A stretch of DNA of 59,021 nt, from the NCBI GenBank assembly GCA_903932425.1, contig CAIZGG010000096.1, positions 1 to 59,021 of the forward strand, in the 5' to 3' direction. The position numbers and the translations under genes are program-made. A model generated the notes under the pieces. It had not been told where the DNA came from. It was given only the letters and a program-made list of their open reading frames with translations, and ran no database searches. Positions 43,034 through 52,026 of the stretch are shown here, one piece after another (the stretch's first letter is position 1; the number at the start of each line of letters is the position of its first letter). The DNA is from an uncultured beta proteobacterium (GTDB taxonomy: Bacteria > Pseudomonadota > Gammaproteobacteria > Burkholderiales > Burkholderiaceae_B).

Positions 43034-44445
43034 TCCCACTGCATGTTGATCCCTGAAACGTCAACGGGCCAGTGCAAGCGCCGTGCTGCACCCCAGTGGG
43101 TGTCTTCAATTGTGAGGGCTTGATCTGATTCTGTTTCAGACGCAAGTGCCTGATTGCTTTTTTCGGGGTGGCTAAGGGTTTTCATCAGCAGCGCCCCTGT
43201 TCGGGCGAGCGATGCACGAGCGATGCTGCCCGCGCCCGTTCTAAGTCGCGTCTCAAGGCCGCGTAAAGCGGCAGTCGCCAAAATGTAGCCGGTGGCATGG
43301 TCAAGTGCTTGCACAGGCAAGGGCTTGGGCTTAGAGCTGCCCGCCAGTTGTTGGCCCGCGTGTGCAATACCCATACTCATCTGCACCAGGCTATCAAAGC
43401 CGCGACGGTGTTTCCAGGGGCCCGTGAAACCGTAGGCGTCTAGCGAAATGTCGACCAAGCCAGGTCGAATTTTTTGTCGTTGCTCTGCATCTAGCCCCAA
43501 CGATGACAACGCGTCGCTGCGATAACCGTGCACAAGGATATCTGCCTCACCTAGCAATGTGATCCAGCGCTCACGCTCAGACGTGTTGCGCAAATCAAGG
43601 CGCGTACAGCGTTTGCCTAGTGTCATCTCTGGCGCGAGCGTGGGTTCATCCCACCACGGTGGGTCGACACGCAAGACTTCAGCACCTAATCCTGCAAGCA
43701 TGCGCGTGGCAGAGGGCCCCGCTAAGACGCGCGTCATATCAAGAACCTTGAGGCCTTGAAGTGGACGAGAGCGGTTAAAGGCCCACCCCGGCTTGGCCAT
43801 CGGCTCACCAGTCTGCCAGTGCAGTAGAGGTTCGCTGAGTACCGCCTGGCCGTTTGGGTGCGCCTGCCAGTCTTGCCACGAGCGCATTGTCGCAGCGCAC
43901 CCTCCCTCGGCTAAGACCCGGGCTTCAAGCGCGTCAGCAGACCAGTTTGCAACAGCTTGAGCAATGTCGGCACGTTCTTTGGGCGCCGTGAGCTGTAAGG
44001 CGCGTAAGGCGGCCGCTCGGTGGTGTGCAGCGTTGGTATGCAGCCGAATCCAGCCGTCATTTGTCTGATAGTCGCCGATGACGAAATCTTTGGCAGAGGG
44101 CGGCCGCCAACCAATTGGTCGCAGCGAGTCGTCAAACCAGAAAGACGCGAGGCGGCGATCGACAGTAACGGGTTTTATTGAAGACGTGGTGTTTGTTGGC
44201 TTCACGTGAGTCTCAAAGTCCGACCCTGTTGTTTCAGAGCCTGGCGCCGCCTCTATAGCGTCAAGTAAAGAGCTGAGCGCGAGCCCAGCAGCGCCCATTG
44301 CTGCAGCGGCTAAATCTGTTACGGCAAAGACCGAAGGTAGCTCACCATCGCCCTTGAACGTCACCCGAGTTAACGCGTCTTCTTTGCCCTGTGCGGCAAG
44401 CCAAATTGTTTCAAGTAACTGCGCTGCGATGGTGTTTGGTTGCAT
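42985..44445 (-). CDS. CaiB/BaiF-type family III CoA-transferase
   Basis: A 486-residue family III CoA-transferase from the chosen ATG at 44445. The conserved domain begins LKVLDMTRVLAGPSATRML near residue 232 and holds the catalytic Asp region. An N-terminal half of about 200 residues is a degenerate second copy of the fold, as in long members of the family. It transfers CoA between an acyl-CoA and a free acid. It is convergent with, and overlaps by 49 bp, the transporter fusion. The 20-codon longer start has no homology. The substrate is unknown. Confidence 0.82.
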   Translation of the reverse strand: MQPNTIAAQLLETIWLAAQGKEDALTRVTFKGDGELPSVFAVTDLAAAAMGAAGLALSSLLDAIEAAPGSETTGSDFETHVKPTNTTSSIKPVTVDRRLASFWFDDSLRPIGWRPPSAKDFVIGDYQTNDGWIRLHTNAAHHRAAALRALQLTAPKERADIAQAVANWSADALEARVLAEGGCAATMRSWQDWQAHPNGQAVLSEPLLHWQTGEPMAKPGWAFNRSRPLQGLKVLDMTRVLAGPSATRMLAGLGAEVLRVDPPWWDEPTLAPEMTLGKRCTRLDLRNTSERERWITLLGEADILVHGYRSDALSSLGLDAEQRQKIRPGLVDISLDAYGFTGPWKHRRGFDSLVQMSMGIAHAGQQLAGSSKPKPLPVQALDHATGYILATAALRGLETRLRTGAGSIARASLARTGALLMKTLSHPEKSNQALASETESDQALTIEDTHWGAARRLHWPVDVSGINMQWDQPAGPLGSTEATWLR

Positions 44446-44555
44446 GATGCTCGAAATTATGGGAAAAAACTGATTTGAATCAAGCCTGTGGGCCAATGAT
44501 TGCATGCAAAAGGTGCTGTCGGCCCGGCCATCTAGGTAGAACTACTGGTATCATT

Positions 44556-44575
44556 TGAGATAATAACAATTCTCA
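44556..44575 (+). promoter_or_regulatory. Fur box upstream of feoA
   Basis: TGAGATAATAACAATTCTCA is palindromic at its ends (TGAGA/TCTCA) and AT-rich within, resembling the Fur consensus. It ends 26 bases before the feoA ATG. It predicts repression by Fe(II)-Fur. Confidence 0.75.
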
Positions 44576-44601
44576 TTTAGAGGCCGGCGTTCGGGCGGGT
44601 C

Positions 44602-44877
44602 ATGCAACTATTACATACAGCTCAAGTTGGGCAGTTATATCGAATCGCCGAGGTTCGGGCAAATGCCTTGATGCCAGATTGCGATCGACAGCTCAATGAA
44701 CTTGGGTTCTTGGTGGGTGAACAGGTCATGGTGCTTCGACGCGCAATGCCGGGTGCTGACCCCTTGGTTGTGCGTATTGGTATGTCAACGTTTGCCTTGC
44801 GTGCTGCTGAGGCGGCTTTAGTGGGGGTGCAACCCGAGCAAGCCTCATCGGCCCTGACGGAAGGCGGCAGCGCGTGA
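44602..44877 (+). CDS. feoA: ferrous iron transport protein FeoA
   Basis: A 91-residue SH3-like FeoA with the conserved LNELGFLVGEQVMVLRRAMPGADPLVVRIG segments. It is a cytoplasmic partner of FeoB thought to influence its GTPase. The stop overlaps the feoB GTG as GTGA. The Fur box lies just upstream. No feoC follows. Confidence 0.93.
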   Translation: MQLLHTAQVGQLYRIAEVRANALMPDCDRQLNELGFLVGEQVMVLRRAMPGADPLVVRIGMSTFALRAAEAALVGVQPEQASSALTEGGSA

Positions 44878-46757
44878 TCGAAACGCCGATCCATCTTTAT
44901 CCTACGGGTCCGCTTGTGGCGCTGGTGGGTAATCCCAATTGCGGCAAAACAGCACTCTTTAATCGTCTCACTGGCAGTCGTCAAAAGGTGGCGAACTACG
45001 CGGGGGTGACGGTTGAACGCAAAGAAGGACGGCTGATCACGCCTGCCGGTAAAAGTCTTCGCATTCTTGATTTGCCCGGCACTTATAGCTTGTATCCACG
45101 CTCGCTTGATGAGCGGGTCACCTGTGACGTCTTGGCGGGGCGTGCTGTAGGTGAAAAACGCCCTGATCTCGTTGTCTGCGTGGTCGATGCCACCAATCTG
45201 CGCCGCAGTTTAAGGTTGGTCTTGGCGGTGCAGCGCATGAAAGTGCCTTGTGTCGTAGCGTTAAACATGTCTGACGAGGCACGTGCGCGAGGTATACAGG
45301 TCGACGAAACATTACTGTCTGCAAGTCTTGGCGTACGGGTAGTGTCGACCGTCACCATCGAGATGCAGGGAGATCAGGCTTTACGTGCATTGTTTGACGA
45401 CCTGACAATCTGGCAATCTAGTGCCATAAAGCCTGACTTGCCCGAGATTGAAGAAAGCACACAGCTTGACCACGAGCGCGTGCAGTCAATTTTGCGAGCG
45501 CTCAACCTAGATCGCATCACGCCTGATGAAGCCACGGCCAACATTGATCGGGTGTTATTGCACCCTGTTTTTGGCCCTGCGATTTTGGTGCTTTTGTTAT
45601 TTTTGATTTTTCAGGCGATGTTTAGTTGGGCTGCAGTCCCTATGGAGTGGATCAAAGACGCCACTGCTTGGTTTTCAGAGCAAGCGGTGCAGTGGCTGCC
45701 CGATACCTGGTTTCGTAGTTTGCTGGTGGATGGCATCATCGCAGGTGCAGGGGCGGTGATTGTCTTTTTGCCGCAGATTTTGATTTTGTTTGGTTTTATT
45801 TTGATTCTAGAAGAGTCGGGCTACTTGCCACGTGCGGCCTATTTACTTGATCGATTGATGGGGTCGGTCGGATTGTCTGGGCGTTCGTTCATCCCGTTGT
45901 TATCAAGCTTTGCGTGTGCAATTCCGGGCATCATTGCAATCCGTACGATTCCAAACGCGCGCGACCGTGTCGTGACAATGTTGATTGCCCCGTTAATGAC
46001 CTGCTCGGCGCGCTTGCCTATTTATGCATTGCTGATTGCAGCCTTTATTCCCCAACAAACAATCGCTGGCTTTTTGCAATTGCAGGGTGTTGTGATGTTT
46101 GTGCTGTACCTGGCCGGCATCTTAGGGGCGATGGCCGTTGCGTGGCTATTAAAAAAGCTGACCGCTGCAGGGCGCCAGGTGCGCCCCTTGATGATGGAGC
46201 TTCCCACCTATCGACGTCCGCATCTTAGGAATATTTTGATGGGCCTGCTGCATCGCGCGCAATTGTTCATGCGCCGCGTGGGCGGTGTGATTATGGTGTT
46301 GACGATTGTGTTGTGGTTTTTGGCAAGTTTTCCGGGTGCACCCGAAGGCGCGACCAACGCAGCGATTGAATATAGTTTTGCCGGCATGCTTGGCCATGCC
46401 TTGGCCGTTGTCTTGGCTCCGATTGGCTTTAACTGGCAAATTTCGATTGCTTTGATCCCAGGCATGGCTGCGCGCGAAGTTGCAATCAGCGCACTTGGCA
46501 CGGTCTATGCACTGTCGGCAACGGGTGCCGCGCCGGCGGATACCTTGGGCCCATTGTTGGCTCAGCAGTGGAGCCTGCCTACAGCGTTAGCCATGCTCGC
46601 GTGGTATGTCTTTGCACCGCAATGTATTTCAACCATCGCGACTCTTAAACGAGAAAGTGGTGGTTGGACAATCCCTGTTGTCGCCACCACTTATTTATTT
46701 GTCTTGGCATATCTTGCTGCGTTCATCACTTATCGCGTCGCGTTAGCCTTATCTTGA
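44874..46757 (+). CDS. feoB: ferrous iron permease FeoB
   Basis: A 627-residue GTPase-permease for Fe(II) uptake. The G domain has GNPNCGKT at 19-26 and DLPGTYSLYP, and NMSD is the G4 motif. The membrane part contains the two Gate segments with the conserved Cys (SSFACAIPGI, MTCSARLPIY), and a third Cys region in APQCISTIATLKRE. It starts at a GTG coupled to feoA. Downstream a glycosyltransferase is coupled to its stop, an unusual partner. Confidence 0.95.
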   Translation: MIETPIHLYPTGPLVALVGNPNCGKTALFNRLTGSRQKVANYAGVTVERKEGRLITPAGKSLRILDLPGTYSLYPRSLDERVTCDVLAGRAVGEKRPDLVVCVVDATNLRRSLRLVLAVQRMKVPCVVALNMSDEARARGIQVDETLLSASLGVRVVSTVTIEMQGDQALRALFDDLTIWQSSAIKPDLPEIEESTQLDHERVQSILRALNLDRITPDEATANIDRVLLHPVFGPAILVLLLFLIFQAMFSWAAVPMEWIKDATAWFSEQAVQWLPDTWFRSLLVDGIIAGAGAVIVFLPQILILFGFILILEESGYLPRAAYLLDRLMGSVGLSGRSFIPLLSSFACAIPGIIAIRTIPNARDRVVTMLIAPLMTCSARLPIYALLIAAFIPQQTIAGFLQLQGVVMFVLYLAGILGAMAVAWLLKKLTAAGRQVRPLMMELPTYRRPHLRNILMGLLHRAQLFMRRVGGVIMVLTIVLWFLASFPGAPEGATNAAIEYSFAGMLGHALAVVLAPIGFNWQISIALIPGMAAREVAISALGTVYALSATGAAPADTLGPLLAQQWSLPTALAMLAWYVFAPQCISTIATLKRESGGWTIPVVATTYLFVLAYLAAFITYRVALALS

Positions 46758-47821
46758 AAAACGTCATTGTTTTCATTCGAAGTATGCGGTTTTTAGGGAC
46801 GCAAATTGTGTCCTATCCGCTGCTCTATCAAATTAAGCAGTTCTGGCCCGAGTGTCAGTTGAGGGTGGTGGCGCAAGATGCTGTCAGTCAGCATTATTTG
46901 AATTTGCCCTGGGTCGATGCCTTTACGCAAGCAGACAAATTGCCAGCGGTGTATCGCGCGATGGAGGGCAGCGCAGACTTGGTCATTGCCTTGCACTTTG
47001 CCAGCGAAAAATACGGCATTGCGGCTATGTTAAAGCGCCCAAAGTTTCGTCTTGGTTTTAAAAACAGACGCGTCACCGATTTTGTCTGGACTCACTCGCA
47101 CCGCAAAGATTTTTCTGAATACATGGGGCTCGCGAATTTGCGCTTGTTGGCTGCGTTTAAGGATTTTGATCCTGCACGGGTGGCTCGGCGGTGCGTGCAA
47201 GCCTTGGCCGATCTCGAAAGCCGGGCTTTAGCGACTGCGCCGTCTGCTCTTGCTCACGCGAGTGACGCGTCGACGAGTCGCTTGCCTGTCACCGAATCAG
47301 GTACTCAGTCATCTGGCGCTCTTGACGCACAGGCCCCGCAGGTTGTCTTGATGCCAGGCGGTGGTGCTGGTGACTACAAACGCTGGCCGATCGAACATTA
47401 TGTTGCGCTGGCTGATTTACTGAAGTCGACACTGCTGCCGCAAGCGAGATTCTGCTTTGTGATGGGTCCTGACGAAGCCGATCAGCACCGCTGGTTGCAA
47501 AGCCTTGGGCGCACAGATTTTGTATATCTGATGACTCGGCCCATCTCTGAAATCGCGAAAGCGGTGATGGGTGCGAAGCTTGTGGTGGCAAATGATTGCG
47601 GCCCGTCGCATTTGGCGCAATTTGCGGGCGTGCCTTACGTGGGCATCTTTCACGAAAGTAATCGTGAATGGTTTTGGACGCGCGAAACCAGTCTTGACGT
47701 TTTGCCCCAAGACGGCACAACTGAGATTAAAAATGTAATGCCCGAGCAGGTTCTTCAGGCTTGTCAACAGGTGTTGGGGCTTGTGGCCTCGAACGACCCT
47801 CAACATCTCTCGAAGGGCTGA
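46754..47821 (+). CDS. glycosyltransferase family 9 (heptosyltransferase-like)
   Basis: A GT9 protein of about 355 residues. It has the N-terminal VIVFIRSMRFLGT, the VLMPGGGAGDYKRWP segment near residue 195 and VVANDCGPSHLAQFAGVPYVGIF near the C-terminus, the donor-binding part of ADP-heptose:LPS transferases. The true start is probably a TTG at 46754 that overlaps the feoB stop as TTGA; upstream codons belong to feoB. The mid-region (about 165-190) is rich in Ala/Ser and probably a loop. It likely acts on lipopolysaccharide or another cell-surface glycan. Confidence 0.83.
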   Translation: MKNVIVFIRSMRFLGTQIVSYPLLYQIKQFWPECQLRVVAQDAVSQHYLNLPWVDAFTQADKLPAVYRAMEGSADLVIALHFASEKYGIAAMLKRPKFRLGFKNRRVTDFVWTHSHRKDFSEYMGLANLRLLAAFKDFDPARVARRCVQALADLESRALATAPSALAHASDASTSRLPVTESGTQSSGALDAQAPQVVLMPGGGAGDYKRWPIEHYVALADLLKSTLLPQARFCFVMGPDEADQHRWLQSLGRTDFVYLMTRPISEIAKAVMGAKLVVANDCGPSHLAQFAGVPYVGIFHESNREWFWTRETSLDVLPQDGTTEIKNVMPEQVLQACQQVLGLVASNDPQHLSKG

Positions 47822-48020
47822 TTCAGCTTGGTAGTCGCGCGTGCACAACGCGTCTAAGCAAAAGTCCTCAGGCTCTATATTCTGTTGCGCAGACTAGGTG
47901 CTAAACGAACCAAAGTGTCGTATAAAGAGCAAGTAGTCGATCTAATCCATAAAAATATAAGTCGTCAAACAAATTACGAGACAACGTACGATCAAAGACT
48001 TGATCTTTGTCAGGAATCCT
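47822..48020. other. intergenic region before the TPP enzyme
   Basis: About 199 bp, AT-rich from 47920 on, expected to hold the promoter for the TPP enzyme/SDR pair. No other element was recognised. Confidence 0.35.
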
Positions 48021-49763
48021 ATGAACACGCCTAAACCTATCCCCACCCCTTTGACCGTCACGGGGCTTAATGTGCACGACTCTGTGGGGCACGCAATCGT
48101 GCGCGCCCTCAAACGTCACGGTGTTGAATGTACTTTCGGGCAAAGTCTGCCGACCATGTTTCAGCTTTCTGCCGAAGAGGGCGGTATCAAACAGATTGTG
48201 TACCGCACTGAAAACGCCGGTGGTTACATGGCCGATGCGTACGCACGCCTGACGGGTAAGCCTGGCATCGTGACTGCGCAAAATGGGCCCGCTGCCGCAT
48301 TGTTAGTGGCTCCACTTGCTGAGGCACTGAAGGCATCTATCCCGGTCATTGCCTTGGTGCAGGATGTGAGCCGTCTACAAACCGATAAAAACGCGTTTCA
48401 AGATCTCGATCATATCGGCATGTTCAGTGCGGTGTCGAAATGGGTCCGACGCGTCAATGAACCGAGCCGAGTTGATGACTACATTGATCAGGCCTTTACG
48501 ATGGCCTGTTCGGGTCGCCCGGGCCCGGTAGTGTTGATGTTTCCAAGCGACGTGTTGACCGAGCCTTTGGTGCCCTCGACACGTATCGCCTGTTTGGGCC
48601 AGTTTCCCTTAGACCCAACCGTTGCTTCTCCTGCTGCAGTGCGCCAGGCGGCTGAGCTGTTGGCAAAAGCTGAACGTCCGCTCGTGATTGCCGGAGGCGG
48701 TGTGCATTTGTCACATGGCCACTCCGCACTGACACGTCTGATGGACGAAGCACACTTACCGGTCGCGACCACCGTGATGGGCAAAGGTACGGTTGACGAG
48801 CGTCATTCACTTGCCGTAGGTGTGGTCGGCTATTTCATGGGGCCAAACGGTGCTACGCGCTATCAGCGCAAGCTGGTCACCGAGGCCGATGTTGTTCTGT
48901 TGGTCGGTAACCGTACCAATCAAAACGGCACGGATTCGTGGCAGCTATATCCCAAAAATGCACATTACATTCACTTGGATATCGATGGCACTGAGGTGGG
49001 CCGTAATTACGAGGCAACGCGCTTGGTGGGCGATGCAGGGCTGACACTCGATGCCTTGGCCAACGAGCTGGGAAAGCTGGATTTGTCAAAACGTCGTGGT
49101 CAGCGTCTCGCGCTCGAGGCAAGTATTCAGGCTGCGCGCGACGCCTATCTAAAAGAATCAGCCCCTGTGCGTCTTTCTGCCCAGGCGCCGATTCGCCCGG
49201 AGCGGGTCATGCATGAATTACAAAAGCGCCTCACTGGCGATACCGTCATGGTCGCCGATGCAAGCTACTCATCAATCTGGATCTCAAACTGTTTGACTGC
49301 AGTCAAGAGCGGTATGCGCTTTATTACCCCACGTGGTTTGGCCGGGTTAGGCTGGGGCTTTCCGATGGCGTTAGGTGCCAAAGTCGCGCGCCCACAATCC
49401 GAGGTGTACTGCTTGGCGGGTGATGGCGGCTTTGGGCATGTTTGGTCAGAACTTGAAACCGCCCGTCGCATGGGCTTGAAGGTGACACTCATTGTTTTGA
49501 ACAACGGCATTTTGGGTTATCAAAAACATGCCGAAAATGTTAAGTTTGGTACCCATACTAGTGCAGTCGATTTTTATCCGGTAGACCACGCGGCGATCGC
49601 GCGTAACTGCGGTTGCAACGGTATCCGTGTCACAGATCCCGAGCAATTGAATCAAGCGCTTGATGACGCACGTGCAAGCGACGTCACAACGCTCATTGAA
49701 GTGATGACTGATGAAAACGCTTTCCCACCCATTACAGCTTATACGGCAGCGCTCGAAGCGTGA
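48021..49763 (+). CDS. thiamine-diphosphate-dependent enzyme (acetolactate-synthase-like)
   Basis: About 580 residues with three TPP-enzyme domains. The catalytic Glu is in YRTENAGGYMADAYARLTG (about residue 67), and the TPP/metal motif GDGGFGHVWSELETA with NNGILGY lies near residues 465-500. AGGA is 6 bases before the ATG at 48021. It resembles the acetolactate-synthase branch but the partner regulatory subunit is absent, so it may act as a 2-oxoacid decarboxylase or lyase. Its stop overlaps the SDR start, and a Bug receptor follows, so it probably belongs to a catabolic operon. Confidence 0.88.
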   Translation: MNTPKPIPTPLTVTGLNVHDSVGHAIVRALKRHGVECTFGQSLPTMFQLSAEEGGIKQIVYRTENAGGYMADAYARLTGKPGIVTAQNGPAAALLVAPLAEALKASIPVIALVQDVSRLQTDKNAFQDLDHIGMFSAVSKWVRRVNEPSRVDDYIDQAFTMACSGRPGPVVLMFPSDVLTEPLVPSTRIACLGQFPLDPTVASPAAVRQAAELLAKAERPLVIAGGGVHLSHGHSALTRLMDEAHLPVATTVMGKGTVDERHSLAVGVVGYFMGPNGATRYQRKLVTEADVVLLVGNRTNQNGTDSWQLYPKNAHYIHLDIDGTEVGRNYEATRLVGDAGLTLDALANELGKLDLSKRRGQRLALEASIQAARDAYLKESAPVRLSAQAPIRPERVMHELQKRLTGDTVMVADASYSSIWISNCLTAVKSGMRFITPRGLAGLGWGFPMALGAKVARPQSEVYCLAGDGGFGHVWSELETARRMGLKVTLIVLNNGILGYQKHAENVKFGTHTSAVDFYPVDHAAIARNCGCNGIRVTDPEQLNQALDDARASDVTTLIEVMTDENAFPPITAYTAALEA

Positions 49764-50506
49764 ACAAGAAAATCGCCTTAGTGACGGGTGCCGCAAAAGG
49801 TATTGGGCTGGGCACGAGTCAGGCCTTGATTGCTGCGGGTCGGTTTGTGGTGATGGTAGATCGCTTGCCGATTGATCTTGAACAACTGGGCATCGCCGAT
49901 GATCAGGCGATCGCGTTTCAAGCTGACGTGACGGATATGGCCTTTATGACGCGCTTACACGCGCAGATCAAAGAGCGCTTTGGTACGGTGTCTATTTTGG
50001 TGAATAACGCCGGGATATCGCCTAAGCGTGCCGATGGCCTATCCAACGGCATCTTAGACGTCACCATCCAAGAGTGGTCGAAGGTACTGCTAGTAAATCT
50101 GACGACAGTCATGCAGATCACGCAGTTATTTTTGCCCGACATGAAAGCGCAAGGTTTTGGCCGTATCGTCAGTGTCTCGTCTTTAGCGGGGCGCAGTAAA
50201 TCTGTCGTGGCAGGTCCAAGTTATATGGCCTCAAAGGCCGGCATTCTTGGGTTGATGCGTGCCATTGCCTCAGAAATGGGCCCCTTTGGTATTACAGCTA
50301 ATTGCGTGGCACCTGGCCGTATTTTGACTGAGATGGCAATGCAGGCGGGTGAAGCAGTGAACCAACGGTACGCCGAACAAATTCCAGTCAGACGCCTAGG
50401 CACTGCAGACGAAGTGGGCGCCTCAATTGCGTTTTTGTGTGCGGATAGTAGCGGCTTTATTAACGGAGCGACGATTGATATCAATGGTGGGTTCTTTATG
50501 TCGTGA
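49760..50506 (+). CDS. short-chain dehydrogenase/reductase (SDR)
   Basis: A 248-residue classical SDR. TGAAKGIG is near residue 10, NNAG near 84, and the Ser-Tyr-Lys site is in SVSSLAGRS and YMASK (about 155). It starts at a GTG overlapping the TPP-enzyme stop. It probably reduces or oxidises the product of the TPP enzyme, consistent with a hydroxy-ketone or sugar-like substrate. Confidence 0.88.
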   Translation: MNKKIALVTGAAKGIGLGTSQALIAAGRFVVMVDRLPIDLEQLGIADDQAIAFQADVTDMAFMTRLHAQIKERFGTVSILVNNAGISPKRADGLSNGILDVTIQEWSKVLLVNLTTVMQITQLFLPDMKAQGFGRIVSVSSLAGRSKSVVAGPSYMASKAGILGLMRAIASEMGPFGITANCVAPGRILTEMAMQAGEAVNQRYAEQIPVRRLGTADEVGASIAFLCADSSGFINGATIDINGGFFMS

Positions 50507-50714
50507 CAAGATCGCGGCGCGTTGACTACAGTGATTTTGAAGTGTGTAGGGCTTGAGGTAATTCGTTGAGACTCAGGTCTCGGTGGGTTGGTGTTGCAGC
50601 ACCGCGGGCGTCGTGGCGGCCATTAGAGTGAGCTGTCGCAGCACTCATTAAGGTTGGGCGAGGCGTGAAATTTTTAGTGCGCCGAGATATTTCTTAAAAC
50701 AGCAGGAGACAAAA
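50507..50714. other. intergenic region before Bug 7
   Basis: 208 bp between the SDR and Bug 7 on the same strand. A separate promoter is possible. No clear terminator was seen. Confidence 0.3.
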
Positions 50715-51686
50715 ATGAAAAATTACATCAACCGTAAATGTTTTGGCTTGATGGCGTGGTTAGGCTGTTTATTTTTAGCGTCACCCTTGCTTGCGCAAGA
50801 TTTCCCCGCGCACGAAGTCAACATGATTGTGAATTACGGTGCAGGGGGCACGACCGATGTTGCCACGCGCGCCTTGGCTCAAACGATGGAAAAGATTTTA
50901 GGCAAACCCATCGTTGTGCAAAATAAGCCCGGCGCCCTGGGTACCTTGACCCCCGCCTATATCGCGCGCCAAAAGCCAGATGGTTATCAGGTGGGTGTTG
51001 TGACGTATTCCACGGTTGCAATCATGCCGCACTTGATGGACTTGACTTACAGCATGAAAGACTTTGAATTTATTGCAGGCTTTGGGCGCTTTCGTTATGG
51101 GATCGCGGTTCATGCTGATTCACCGTATCACACGCTTGCCGACCTGATTGCTGCCGCAAAAGACGGTAAGGGGCTATTTTTTGGTACGACTTCGGCGCCT
51201 AATAATCTTGCGATTTTTGAGTTGACTCGCTTGGCGGGAGCAAAGTTTGAGCATATTTCGTACAAGTCTGGTGGCGAGGCGGTGACGGCCTTGCTCAGCA
51301 AGCAAGTGCAGGTGATCGTACAGAACCCCCCAGACATCATGCCGCATATCAAAGCTGGCAAGTTACGAATGCTGGCTTCAGCGAGCCCAATGCGATGGCC
51401 TGAGTTGCCCGACGTCAAGACGATCAAAGAGCAGGGCTTTGACATTGAAATCGATTCTTGGCTGGGGTTGGCCGTGCCTAAAGGTACGCCAGCTGCGATT
51501 GTCAAAGTCCTTGAAGACGCCACGCTAAAAGCCATGAGCGACCCCGCCCTGAGCGACCGAATGACTCAAATGGGGGTCGATCCAGCGTCCCTCTCAGCTC
51601 AGCAATACCTTGAGATATTAGAAAAAGGCTATATCGAGATGGGGCGCGCAATCAAGGCTGCCAAGATCCCTCGCATATCAGGCTAA
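50715..51686 (+). CDS. Bug-family periplasmic binding protein 7
   Basis: 323 residues. The signal peptide ends near SPLLAQ (about residue 28), then DFPAHEVNMIVNYGAGGTTD and VVQNKPGALGTLT. The second conserved strand reads NMIVNYGAGG rather than the usual IPFPAGG, a mild divergence that may affect ligand choice. AGGAG lies 5 bases from the ATG. Confidence 0.93.
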   Translation: MKNYINRKCFGLMAWLGCLFLASPLLAQDFPAHEVNMIVNYGAGGTTDVATRALAQTMEKILGKPIVVQNKPGALGTLTPAYIARQKPDGYQVGVVTYSTVAIMPHLMDLTYSMKDFEFIAGFGRFRYGIAVHADSPYHTLADLIAAAKDGKGLFFGTTSAPNNLAIFELTRLAGAKFEHISYKSGGEAVTALLSKQVQVIVQNPPDIMPHIKAGKLRMLASASPMRWPELPDVKTIKEQGFDIEIDSWLGLAVPKGTPAAIVKVLEDATLKAMSDPALSDRMTQMGVDPASLSAQQYLEILEKGYIEMGRAIKAAKIPRISG

Positions 51687-51717
51687 AAACTGCTATACTC
51701 TTAGTCTTGTCTTGAAG

Positions 51718-51794
51718 GCGCCCGTAGCTCAGATGGATAGAGTACCTGGCTACGAACCAGGGGGTCGTAGGTTCGAATCCTGCCGGGCGCACCA
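51718..51794 (+). tRNA. tRNA-Arg (anticodon ACG)
   Basis: A 77-base tRNA with an encoded CCA. The acceptor stem is GCGCCCG/CGGGCGC, the D arm is AGCTCAGATGGATAGAGT, the anticodon arm is CTGGCTACGAACCAG with anticodon ACG, and the T arm contains GGTTCGAATCC. A TATACT -10 lies about 25 bases upstream. Confidence 0.97.
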
Positions 51795-51801
51795 GTCATA
51801 C

Positions 51802-51836
51802 CAAAGGGTTACAGATTTCGGTCTGTAGCCCTTTTT
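51802..51836 (+). terminator. Rho-independent terminator after tRNA-Arg
   Basis: AAGGGTTACAGA pairs with TCTGTAGCCCTT (one G-T) around a TTTCGG loop and is followed by a T5 run. Confidence 0.85.
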
Positions 51837-52026
51837 CGTTGGCGTTTACGTTAAAGCGTTAGGCGTCACCATCTTCCAATAGACAGGATTGCACAAACAA
51901 CTATTTTTTTGCAATTTTTGGTCGTGCCATCCTCAGTTAAACAGCCTACTCTGATTGCGCTTAGCCGCAAACTGCCACGCAGGTGCCTGGCAGCAGGCAA
52001 GCCGTTGCCTAAGAGCCCTAATACCC
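51837..52026. other. intergenic region between the tRNA terminator and the cyclase gene
   Basis: About 190 bp with a T-rich patch near 51903. It probably holds the promoter of the cyclase gene. No integrase or second tRNA-like end was seen. Confidence 0.35.

Noticed and set aside
51718-51836. tRNA-Arg 3' end as an integration site of a genomic island
   Set aside because: No integrase, repeated tRNA end or other mobile gene was seen on either side in the window.
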